Part shown: positions 39,812-51,266 of the stretch, one piece after another | How the letters are laid out: the number at the start of each line of letters is the position of its first letter | Numbering within the stretch: position 1 is the first letter of the stretch | Source: Tetrahymena elliotti 4EA | Lineage: Eukaryota > Ciliophora > Oligohymenophorea > Hymenostomatida > Tetrahymenidae | Direction: 5' to 3' | Assembly: GCA_000231825.2 (NCBI GenBank) | Contig: JH720361.1 | Span: forward strand, 202,396-266,395 | DNA: 64,000 nt | Program-made: the position numbers and the translations under genes | The notes under the pieces: generated by a model | What the model was told of the DNA's origin: nothing | The model's database searches: none | The model's input: only the letters and a program-made list of their open reading frames with translations

Positions 39812-41749
39812 TCTTGATAAACACTTTTTATAATACTTTAAACTTCGGTATTAGATGTAAATATATGTATAATAAGATTAATTATTTTTTCTATTAAAAT
39901 TTTAGATAAATTAATTATTATCTTTTATTCGTACTCTTAAGATTGTTTTATTTAAGGTTAATATAATCGTTTTTCTATTTGTTTATTTATTTATCTATTA
40001 GCTTGATTGATAGTTTGCTTGCTTAGTCTAGTTAACTTATACATAATTATTTATCTTAAATTTTATATGATTTATATTTCCTTCAATTTTTAATTAATTC
40101 ATCCAAATTTCATCCATCCATTTCTCATATCTCTCTTTTCTTTATTTTTATTACCTAAATATTTATTTATTCTTTTTGCTAACTAAAATTCTCCACAATT
40201 AATCATAATAGATAGGTAGATACATACATTATACTGATAGCTAATTGCTTAATTAATAACGCAATTATATTGATTAACTCTTCATTTTATAACTTTATTA
40301 TAAAAACTCAACTCACTCTTTAGAATAATTCAGTTGTAAAACGCGTTATTCAATCTATTACTTTTTTTGAAAAGTTGACTGTAACATAATGGTATTTTAA
40401 AAATATTTATGATCCCTTAGCTTAAATTCTATTGCACCTAATTTTAGAAAATTTTGTTAAGCGCAGCAATTTTAAATATCATATCTTAATTAATTCATGC
40501 TTATTATCGAAGTAGATTTTTTTTTACTTGAATAGCATATCAATTTTGATGATTTTAAGCCAAAAATCAAATTATTGTGTAAATTAAATTAGTAATATCT
40601 TTTTCCTCTATTATAAGCATAAAAACTTAATGAATGAATTTCTTCCAAATTTTTGACATAAATAAAACACACTTTTTAATGTTTTTGTTTTAAATAAAGA
40701 ACTAATTTCTATTTTTAAAATTGCTGATCCTTCAAAATTTTTAGGTATTTTTCAAAATTATCTTTTTTAATCTAGGTAAAATTAAATATCTGTAAAATTA
40801 GTTTTTCATATCAATTCTTAATTCATTAATTATAAAAATACTTCATTTAGTCACAATTGTGGGAATTTAAAATTACATCATTCATTAAAATCTCTTTTGT
40901 TTTTTATTCTTTATATTGAAACATTAGTAAGAAATAATCATTTTTCATTAAAATTATGACTTTTTATCTCATGCCTTTTTAAAAACAGTTTAATGTTCTT
41001 ATTTCTTGTAAAAAAATATCCTGAAAAAATGTAAATTAATGATTAGTTTTTAGGGAAAAAAATTTTAGAAAATTAAGAAATTTTAATTAAATTCAAGTTT
41101 TGCGAAATTAAAAATAATAATCACTAACTTACATTCCTAACATCTCTTAGAAATGTAAGTGGATACCTCGAAAATAAATTTTTTTGACAAGTCAAATTTA
41201 TTTTTTGGATGTTTTAAAATCTTAAAAAAGTAAAATCTAATAAAAGGTTAATTTGAAAACAAAATATTATTTGAACTAAAAAAATAATTCCTTTAGTCTA
41301 ATTATCATTTTACAGGCAAATTAAAATCACCTGAAACACTTAATAAGTGTATAAAAGAAATATGAATAATTCAGTTCAAGATATTTTAAAAATCTGCATG
41401 TAAATCATTTACATTATTTTTTACAAAAAAAACATAAAATTTGAATATATTCAATTATTTATTGGTTCATAGTCTAACAAATAAAATTTTACAAGTTTCA
41501 AATAATAGTCAAGTTAAAAAGGAAATAATAAATAAATGAAATAAACTTATTAAAACATTTTAACCATTTGAAAATTTAAATTAGAAAGAAAAAATGAGAA
41601 GGTAAAAATAATTAAACAAATCAGTCGAGTAAACTAATTTTATTACTTTCAAGCATTTTAAAATGAAAATTAATTAAAAAATTGAAAAGCTTTTTAAATT
41701 GTTTTAGAAATGGATCAAAAATTAGAAAGAAATAAAGATACAGAAATTG

Positions 41750-41820
41750 AAAAGCTTATCAAAATTTTTTATTTTTGAAACTGTTTAATAATTAGAAAGA
41801 ATAAATGATAAGCTAAAGAT
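41750..41820. repeat. 71-bp direct repeat, copy 1, with terminal inverted repeats
   Basis: This copy matches 41869-41939 at 69 of 71 positions by eye. It begins AAAAGCTTATCA and ends TGATAAGCTAAAGAT, so the ends are inverted repeats (AGCTTATCA / TGATAAGCT, 9 bp). The two copies start 119 bp apart. Confidence 0.85.
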
Positions 41821-41868
41821 GAGAAAACAAAATAAAGCATTTTAAAATATAAATTACTTAAAAAATTT

Positions 41869-41939
41869 AAAAGCTTATCAAAGTTTTTTATTTTTGAAAC
41901 TGTTTAATAATTAGAAAGAATAATTGATAAGCTAAAGAT
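41869..41939. repeat. 71-bp direct repeat, copy 2, with terminal inverted repeats
   Basis: Second copy of the unit at 41750-41820, differing at two positions. In this copy the inverted ends extend to 10 bp (AGCTTATCAA / TTGATAAGCT). A degenerate relative may precede copy 1 (near 41681-41740, sharing ATTGAAAAGCTT and ATTAGAAAGAA). Confidence 0.85.
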
Positions 41940-42145
41940 AGATGAATCAACAAATAAATGAAATAAACTAATTTTATATATTCGATGTTTTTAATAAATT
42001 AACTATATTATATAAATTTGAAAAATGTCATAAATAACTTATATTTTTATTTTAATTAGTAAATCAATCAATCTTTTTGGCAATAATTAAAATTTTTCTA
42101 CATATATTTTTTGATAGCCTCATGGCATTTCAAACTTTATGAAAA

Positions 42146-45100
42146 TCAAGATTTCTAAATATCTTTTTACCCATTTGGTTTACCATTCTCTGTTTCAGCA
42201 ATCTGCTGCATTTCTTTTTATAAAACCAATTTTTTATCTTTAGTTAAATTCTATGCATTAATTGTTTTATCAGGATCACAACTCTTTGCTCTACTTTCTT
42301 ATGTAGTATTTGGAGACATTACTTCTTCCTCTTTTTCAACCATTTTAGTAATTGATGAAACATTCATTTAACTTAAGATTGTCTTTCTTGAACCTCTTGG
42401 CTTACTAGTTCTCTTTTTAGTAAATGTTCCACTATTAGTCATTATATTAGTATGAGAATGATGTTAACTATGACTCATTGGAGTACTTACTTCACTGCCT
42501 TTCTTTTAAAAGTTTATTAATTACTCGTGTCTATAAGAGCGCTATCTCTTCTTTTTATAAAAATCACTTCCTTTAGATTTTACATCTTCTTCTGTGTTAA
42601 ACAATTAGCTTTTACTCTAACGAATCTTCTTTCTAATAGGTAACTGTCCTTTAGCATTCTCTTAAATTAGTATCCTTTAATTAAAAAAATACATAAATAA
42701 ATTAAAAAAATATCTTCAATTGTAAATTGTCCTTTGCTTTATTTATTAATAATAATAATATTTTTTACTGTTCAAATTTCAACTTTTCTTCATTGACAGT
42801 TGCTTCAACTATTTCTTTAATGGCTTTAATATAGTTTTAATATCCTTCATATGATAGTGACTCTAGTTATTAAGGATCTAGCTCTTAGACTACATCGAAT
42901 TTGAAAGCATTACTTTGTTTTAATCTTTCACTTTAGTTTTTCTTCCAAGTCTCTTCATCTTGTTCATATTCTTCATATTCTTCATCATCTTCATTATCAT
43001 TTGCTTAGGTGTCATCTTTTTTCTCATCATCTTAATCACTTGATTCATCAGATTACTAACCAAAATTATCATGATAGTCATCTTCTTCTTCGTCATCAAT
43101 AGAATTACTATGCTCATCTGTATTGGTTAAACTTTTACTTTCTTCATCTCCTTCAGTTAAAGCATCAAATTAATAGTTATCTTCTCCCATTCTGAGAGAA
43201 TCTCCTTCTGATTACTACTCGTTGTTAACTTACTCTTCATTGTGAGAAGAGTGAATTGTCACCAAATTTGATCTCTCATCCATCTGAGCTTTGTTTTTTC
43301 TCTTAGATTTTTTAATACTAGTAACGACAACCCCATCATCAATGTTAGAGTTACTTTAAGTTTAAGATTGTTAAATTTCATTTTCTTTTTTTTATCCCTA
43401 CTCTAAAGTATTTTCAATGGCTTATCCATTTATTTTCAGTTCAAAAGCATTATTTTGTAAATGAGAAGAATTTTTATCTTCTTCTGCATGATTACTATGT
43501 TATTTTTCTCTGTTCTCATGATGAAACAAATCAATTTTTTACATTTAATTAGATTAAGTGCTTTAGCTATTCTCAATTAACTAAACATGCTGCGCTTATT
43601 AATTGTGGTCGCTCTAATTTACTGCATGGAGAGATGTCATTGTTACATCATTTTAGTAATTCTCATTGACATGTTAGATATTATGATGATGGTGATGGTG
43701 ATGATCATTTAAGCCTTCTTAAGTGTTTTTCTACACTTTTGTTGTTTATTATTAATCTGAGTTTAGTTGAATTTTATTTATTTATTATCCAGTTTAAGTT
43801 TAGTGACTAATCATTGGTGAACCATTCTGATATTCTTTTAAAGCAGTCTATCTAATGTCTTCAATTTTTTTGATTGTGTACTCAATAAAACTTTTAGGAT
43901 GATTATTCTCAAGGTCATTTAAGAAAAGACTTAAAAGTACCTTTGAATCTTTATTTGATTGATTATTGCTATTTTATTAAGGATTCTAGGATGATAAATT
44001 TTATGATTTGTTTTGCTAAATATTAAGCTATTCTAAAGTTTGATTATTAGAATATTACATATCTATTATCTATTCACCTTTTAATCCATCTATTGAAGGA
44101 GATGGATTTCTATTTGGGAAAATGTTTTCAATTGTTTAAATTTAAATAGATTATCCATTATTTTGGCTACTATTTTATTGATTATTATTATTATTGTTAT
44201 TATCTGTTGAGATACTTTGATTATTAGTCTACTATGAAGTATTGCTATTATTATTGCTGTTATTGTTAATTAGATCGATATTGTTATTAATATTGTTATG
44301 TAAGTTCAAATGAGTACCGTTACTGTTAATGTTAGTATTATTGTTATTTGTGCAACTTGGGTTGTTTAAATTTTGTTAATTAATTTGGTTAGATTTTATT
44401 TAATTAGTGGAATTAGTATTTTATCCTGAGATAGAATTTTATTTTGAAATAGATAATTGGTTTGAATCTGATAAAGTGAAACTATTTTTGTGGCTTCTTA
44501 TATTACCATTATCATAGTTTGTATTTAAATAATTTCCATTAGTAGTTGTACTTTAATTTTTGGGGCTTTCATTACTATTTGCATATGAAGATTTTGCTTT
44601 TTAAGCAGACCCATTTTAAATTTTTTCATTTTATTCATTTTAGTTTATTGAGTTTTAATTTTCTTCTTTATTTATGTCATCAAGGAACTTCTGCATAATT
44701 ATGTTTTTATTCACTTCCTAGCTGACAGAAAATTTGTTAATTAAGGGCTTAATAACTTTGTTAAAAGATTTGTATAACTTAAGCGCATTGACACTCTTAT
44801 CTGGAATGACTGACATATCATCATTAATCATGCTTCTCATGTAAGTTGTTACGACTCTATGTATAATATTCACACTTTTGTCAATATTTACATTGTTTAT
44901 TTTAGGAATGAGATGCTCATCTGATTTTTCCATAAACCAAGCTTGAATCATTCTAATATTTGAAATATATTGAATGTATTTATTTTTCTTCTTATCCAAA
45001 GTCATATATTTAGAGCGTACAGCAAATCTTTGACGATGCTTGGATTCCTTCTCAATACAAATAGTGAAAGGAATTACATATGGGTACTTTTTCATCATGC

Positions 45101-47021
45101 TAAACATAAATCTAGGAGTAAGATGAACTCCTTCAATAATCATAGGTTCGCTCTTTTTAGCATATTGCATAATAACCTTTATATTAATTTAGAATTATTA
45201 TTTAAAAAAGATTAAAAAAATTACACATTTGATAAATAAAGAAAAAATTAATTGCCTGATAGTTTTAGATAAAATTAATCTAAATATAATTGATTTGTTT
45301 GTTGATTATTTACCACAAACAAAATTAAGAATCAAAAAAAAGATATTTTTATGCGGGAATCTTGAATTAGCAATTAAAAGTGAAAAAATTGAATTAAAGT
45401 GGGGGTGCTAGTTAAAATACTTTTCAAAAACTTGAAATAGGAAAAATTGAGAAAAGGCAAAGATATTAGTGAAAGTTGTCTTAAATTTAAATGATTCATT
45501 TCTTAATTACTTTTACTATTGAATTATTATCTTGACTGATATTAAAATAATCTTTTTTCAGATTTTCATTTTGGGAGATAATAGCATAATGATTAAATTT
45601 TCTCATTTTTATGATTTGCAGTTAAATTTAATTTGCAAAATTTTTAAATAATTGAGTTATTTGCTTGAAAAGGTTTTGATAGATAACAATCATCTGATGT
45701 GGTTTATTATATTAACTTTCTATTAGTTTATTTTTGTTTTCTTATCAAATACCTAATATGAAAATAAGATAAAAGAGTAAAGTGTATTTATTTACCCTTA
45801 ATAAAAAATGCTTAATTCTTCCTTCAAAGGAATACATTACTGCACAAGATTTAACTAAAACTACTTGATAATAATTCTATTGTGTATATTAGTATATGCT
45901 TGAAAGAAAAATTGAATCAATATTTGACAATTAAAAGAATTGCTTTAAATAATCCTTGTTAACTCTATTTCATTATTTATTTCAAATCTTTGTTATAGCT
46001 TTAAAGAGATTATTTTTATTTGAATAACTAACTAATTATTTTAATTTCATACATTTTCTAGCTTTTGTTGAACAAGCTTGCATTAAATCTTGTATCCTTA
46101 AATGGTTTTCTTTGATTCCTTAGTTATTGTGTCATCTTTTAGTATTTTTCCTGCTTCATATGTGCTACTGAAAAGCAATGGCTCTTCAGATTCTTCCATA
46201 AAATTTCTCATTATATGTCTTATGCTGTCAGTACTTAATACTGTTGGAATCTAAAAACGGGAGGCAAGAATACTGGATAAAGTTGATTTACCTGTTCCTG
46301 AAGTACCTCCAAGTAGAATTATCAAAGGATATTTTTTCTAAAGGATTTACATGCACATATCAAAATATTATATGAGTTTTATTGATGCATTTTCTTTATG
46401 TGGCTTAATATAGTTATTTGATTATGCAAATTCTACTATTCCTTTATATAGTTAAGATGAAAGAACATAAGTTCTTGCCATTTTAAACTTTCCAAAAGCA
46501 TCCTACAAGCTTAGCTAATAATTGTTTTAAATTGACACTGTTTGCTTGTAATGTTGCTTTAAAATGTCACAGAAATAACTTGCATCTTTGTATTTAAATC
46601 CTATTAGCTATAATGAATACTTGATAGTATCAAGTGGGAATACTTTTGTTGGTTTTTCTGATGGGTCATTCTATTATAAATCTTGTTCCTTTTTTTTACT
46701 ATCAGAGTCTGCTTGAATAATTTCATCACTCTTCTTCTAGTTGGGGATCTATGCAGTAAATGAATAAACAGAATTATTGCTTTCATCAAAAAGACTTCTA
46801 GGGGCACTTTGGGCAGTATTAGGAACTATTTGATTGTTGTTCTAATTATTTAAAGCAACATTTAAAGAAGAAGGAGGATTATGCTTTCCCTCGTTATTTT
46901 ATTCCTATTTATCTCCTATGGGGGCTAAATTTTTGTTAAGCTTGGTCTTTTGAGATACTGCCTAGTCTTCTATCAAATAGATTAAAATTTGCCTCTAGAT
47001 TTCTTCGTTTTTTGCAATCAT
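42146..47021 (-). CDS. 2-phosphoglycerate-kinase-like P-loop protein with giant low-complexity region
   Basis: Three minus-strand exons (47021-46053, 45176-42769, 42674-42146) total 1301 aa, phases consistent. The kinase core resembles archaeal 2-phosphoglycerate kinase and the plant LPA1 family (implicated in phytate metabolism). The Walker A GGTSGTGKST is at 238-247, followed by STDSIRHIMRNF, EAGK and, after the intron, MIIEGVHLTPRFM. An N-terminal region (about 140-230) precedes the P-loop as in plant homologues. From about residue 480 the protein becomes Asn/Gln/Ser-rich with poly-Asn tracts, a seven-His run near 810, an acidic block (EDDEEYEEYEQDEE) near 1060, and a basic tail (KKRQRSYRHEQ). 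The substrate cannot be proven from sequence; 2-PG kinase or inositol-phosphate-related roles are both possible. Confidence 0.88.
45177..46052 (-). other. Long intron (876 nt) in the 2-phosphoglycerate-kinase-like gene
   Basis: The GTATGA donor follows QQKLEN and the AAAG acceptor precedes VIMQYAKKSEPMIIEGVH, phase 0 on both sides. Shadow frames on the plus strand (44970-45411) have no motif. Nothing inside explains the unusual length. Confidence 0.75.
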
Positions 47022-48989
47022 GGAGGATATAAAGAAATCTTCTTTGTTAGCGGTGAAGTCAAATTTTCAATACTTTGAAAAGAAAAAGATGCAAATCGAA
47101 GTTAATTAAAAATACTATATTATATCACTTTTTGCAAAAAAAAGATTATGAATTTAATCAATTAAAACTTTTTGATGTTATTATAATAAAGATTAATTAT
47201 CTTTTATTCTTATAATTAATCATCTAAATAACTAACTAACTAAATAATTCAATCAATAACTTATATCAAACAAGCATTCTATTCTAAATCTCTATTTAAC
47301 TCATTTATTCTTTCCTTTGCTGCTTTTTATCTTAATAACATTTTTATTTGTTCCACTTTCTATTTATAAAAATGTAAAATTCCAATACCCCCCTCCTTGA
47401 AAACTTTACTATTGTATAAGTTAACACTGTTAGCTATTCCTAATTTTAGTCTCACCTTTTTAAATAAATAAAGAATTGGATCTATTTATTACTCAATTAT
47501 AAACAAAAAAAAGGTTGGATAATTAAAATTTTTCCAATCTCAACAGTTTCTCAAAGGATTACAATAATAAAATATCATTACTAATTGTAGTCTTAATAAC
47601 ACACAAAATGTATAACATAAATTAAAATATTCAATATATTTATACCAGTAAAAATTCGCTATTTTTTTCAGTCGAATTTTACTTAACTCGAAACAAGAAA
47701 CAATTATTGGACAAATCATTCATGCTTTTTGTTTAAAAAAAATCTTAAAGTGATGCAAAAATTTTATAGCATCATCAATTTATTTGCAAATAATAAACTC
47801 CATTTTTGTTTCTTTAAAATTATTTTTTTACTTAAAAATCAAACAAAATCATTCAAATAGATTTTATTAAATATTTAAACATATTTAATCTAATATAGTT
47901 ATGAAAGCGATGTTAAATTGCTTAATGGATTCATAAAAATTTAAGTTAATTGTATTTAAAAACCAAGTATATCTATGTCAATTTCAAATTTTTCCGAAAA
48001 TTGAAAACTCTTAAAGGGAAGGTAGTTTAATAATTTACTCCATAATAAGTTTGAAATGTTTAGAAATTATTTGTGATATTAATTTAATTTCAAATTCCAA
48101 TCTACAATTTCCTCCATCATTTTTGAAAACATCTTTTTGGCATAAATCACTCAAAAAAGCCATTTTAAACCAGTTTAAATATAGTGTAATTGAATAAAAA
48201 TATAAAACTTTAACATTTTTATTTGTTAGAAACTAAGTAATATTTTTTTGGTAATAGTTATTGAAAGCGGTGCTAAATTAAATCAAAAATTTAGAGTAAT
48301 TTATTTTTAATACAACGTCTCAAAAATTTTTTCACTGTAATATTAAGTTTCAAAAGAATAAATTGTTCATTCTTTTATTTGAAAATAAATTTGGAATGTT
48401 ACAAATTAAAAAATAATATGGATTTGTTTTTAATCTAAATAATTAAAAGCTCTATTTTTTCTTTTTGAAAAATTTTGATTGTTTTAAAATCAAATCAAAA
48501 AATAACAAAATCATTTTAAATATTAGACAAAAAATAAAAACTAATATGTATTTTTTATTAAATGTTAATTTAAATTTGAATGATGTAATATTTGCTATTT
48601 ATTAATGATTTATTAAAGTAATTAATTATCATTCAATATGGAGATTAAAGCTTGGCTTAATCAAGAATATATCAATTTCTTATTCCAAAACAAAAGATCA
48701 TAAAGGGAAATTAAAATAATTCTGATAGAATTTTTAAATAGAGAATTATTTCAATGAATTTAAAATATATATTAAAATAGTGTAATAATATTTGCTTAAA
48801 ATAAACATTATCATAATTAATAGGATATCTAAAAATACTGCATAAATGAATGCTTAATTGAATAATAAATATCCTAAAATAAAAACTTGAAATTAGAAAT
48901 GAAAATTTTTAAAACATATGAAAGACTTTTTTAAAATGAGAATACATTTTATTATAAAATTATTTGACTTGTAAAAACACTTATAAACT
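47022..48989. other. Long intergenic region, no gene seen
   Basis: About 2 kb, 5' to the 2-phosphoglycerate-kinase-like gene and 3' to the small minus-strand membrane protein. It is very AT-rich. A pair of related segments containing 'agttatgaaagcg'/'agttattgaaagcg' (about 47897 and 48256) followed by 'gtta/tgcta aattg' is visible. No coding frame. Confidence 0.55.
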
Positions 48990-49538
48990 TCAATTAGTAC
49001 TTTTTTAAGTTAATTTTGATTTGTATTCAGGTACTCCTGTCCAATCAAAGTTGCCTCTTTCTTATAATAGCTCATCTAATCTACCTACTTTTTCTGCACG
49101 TTCAAGGACATCCATGCATCTGTTGTAGTCATAGTAATTGAAAGAATATTTATCGCTCATTCTTATATAGGATTGCTCTACATCTTATGCAAAGTAGTTT
49201 TTGCCTACCCAGAAACCAATAAGTGGTAATCCAAGATATTTAGTTGTATTTAAGATGAATCTGAAGTTTTAAATTTTAAAGTTAGGCATAAAAAATCTCA
49301 TAAGAACTTGATCAACAAGAAGGACACCAGCAAAAGTACCAAAAGTAAAATTAGCAGTAGTATTTAAATATTTGAAATGCATAACTTTCAAGTATTCTTC
49401 ATCTTCAGGATCAATCATTTTGAATATATCATTGTTTTCAAAAAAGAAGTTAAAAAATTCACTTCTATTTTAAGAAATCATATCAAAATGTGCATGTCTA
49501 TGCTCACTAATTGAGGGGTCTCTATTTTACTTTCTCAT
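48990..49538 (-). CDS. Small two-helix membrane protein, possibly mitochondrial
   Basis: A single minus-strand frame of 183 codons from ATG (49538) to TGA (48990-48992). Residues about 62-87 (NFTFGTFAGVLLVDQVLMRF) and 103-118 (LGLPLIGFWVGKNYF) are hydrophobic and could be two membrane helices. The C-terminal 60 residues are charged and Tyr-rich (KYSFNYYDYNRCMDVLERAE) ending in a Lys-rich tail. The size and layout recall ciliate-specific subunits of mitochondrial membrane complexes, but I cannot assign it; that is inference only. The frame stays open upstream of the ATG, so an additional 5' exon is possible. Base composition is clearly less AT-rich than the flanks, supporting a real gene. Confidence 0.7.
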
Positions 49539-51266
49539 CTCTATATTTACACTGGTTTTTTCTTTATTTAAATACTTACTTTTAGTTAAATAACTAAATT
49601 CTATCTATCTATTTACTTTCTTTTTCTAAATAAATTAACTTTATTAATAATATTTCTATCTATGAATTATTGATCAATCTCAAATAAATATCTTTAAATT
49701 GATTTGAATTACTATGTTCCTTTCTAGAAAAGAAATTTCTGATTTATTCACCAAAAAAGGTTTACACTCACTATATTAAAATATTAATTAAATTTTTAAT
49801 TTAATTAAAATACACATTACAAATCAATCAATAATAAAACTAAAACAATCAGTTATTCTATTTTAAAATCATACTTAATAGTATAAAATGTAATATAATA
49901 AATATCTTTATTCTTTGTTTATATTAAAATAAAAGCTTTGCATAAACTATCATTAAATAGAAAATATTAAAATTAAATGACAAATATATTAAATTAAATT
50001 TAGTTTATTAAAAATAAAATAATGGATTTAAAATTAATACTAAGAGTAAATAAACATATTAAATTTATTTTATAAATTAAAATTGTTGATATGAAATAAA
50101 TGATGAGTTTTGTTTTATTAAATAAAATTTGATTTATTGAATACCATTATTTTATTATCTCTAATTTTATTGCATATTAATTTAAATCAAAAAGTTAGCC
50201 AATAAAATGAAACACGGAAATGAATTTTTTACAATCAATTTATCTGCTTTATTCATTTAGAGCATCTCTTATTATCAAAATTGAAGTTTAAAAAAATAAA
50301 AGTGTAGCACTTTAAATTTTCTATTTTATTTTACTTTTTTTTCTTTAATTTATAAATAAACTTAAAAATTTTAATACTTATTATGTGTCATTTTATTTAA
50401 ATTAAAATTTAATTATCAAATAAGCTACACATACAATAACTTATTTAAAATATCAGTAAAATTCTAATTTTAGTTTTTTTAATTAAATAATTCTAATTAT
50501 TCTACATTTTGTGATTATTTTTTAGTTTATCTAATTTTGATTATTTCATAAAAAATATGCTAAATATATTTATTAATTTACAAATATAATTCATAACTTA
50601 ATATTTATTCTGAAAGAAGAATATAATTAAATTATTTATTTCAAAAGTTTCATTATTTTATTTTGATATTTTTTGTTGAGAATTTAGATTTTTTATTTTG
50701 AAAATAAAACATAAATTAAAATAAAAAGTAAGCTAAAGTGTTAGTTGTTAAAAATAATCAAATTATTTGAGTTTAAAATCTTTTAGTAATAGTGAATCAA
50801 ATTTTATAAAAAATTAATTTTAAATTAAAATACAGTTTCAAAGAAATTTGATGAAGTATGATTTGGAAACAAATTCTACATTGATTTTATTTTGAGATGA
50901 ATGATTAGTAGGATTTATATGATTTGAAATAAAAATAATAAAAATCCTCTCATATCTCATAGAATATGACATAATATCTAAAAAAGTGCTATTATTCTTT
51001 TAATTACTGTGCGGTTTATGATAAATAATTAGATAAACATGAACTTCCTATAAAAATATATATTCAAGTAAGCTTTTTATTTAGGTAGAATGGTGCATTA
51101 GTTTTTGGAAAAACATCTTTTTTGTCTAATAGAGAAGCCAAATGCAAAAAGTAATTGTAAAATTAAATTAACTGTTATCAATCAAAAACACATTATATAA
51201 AAAAATTGATAATTTATTAATCAATTGTAATTTACTACAATAAATCTTGAGAGATAAACAAAAATC
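49539..51266. other. Divergent promoter region, extremely AT-rich
   Basis: 1.7 kb between the start codons of the minus-strand membrane protein and the plus-strand axonemal-light-chain-like gene. It is dominated by A/T runs with no coding frame, and presumably holds two promoters. Confidence 0.55.

Larger units (their letters stand above)
39812..42145. other. Long intergenic region upstream of the kinase
   Basis: 2.3 kb between the start of the kinase and the stop of the next minus-strand gene, so it is the 5' region of the kinase and the 3' region of its neighbour. It is very AT-rich, with no gene seen. It contains a near-perfect pair of direct repeats (41750-41820 and 41869-41939), annotated separately. 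Confidence 0.6.

Noticed and set aside
42748..42762. ATT/AAT trinucleotide run
   Set aside because: A simple repeat inside an intron of the kinase-like gene, with a similar run encoding poly-Asn in its exon; ordinary slippage in AT-rich DNA.
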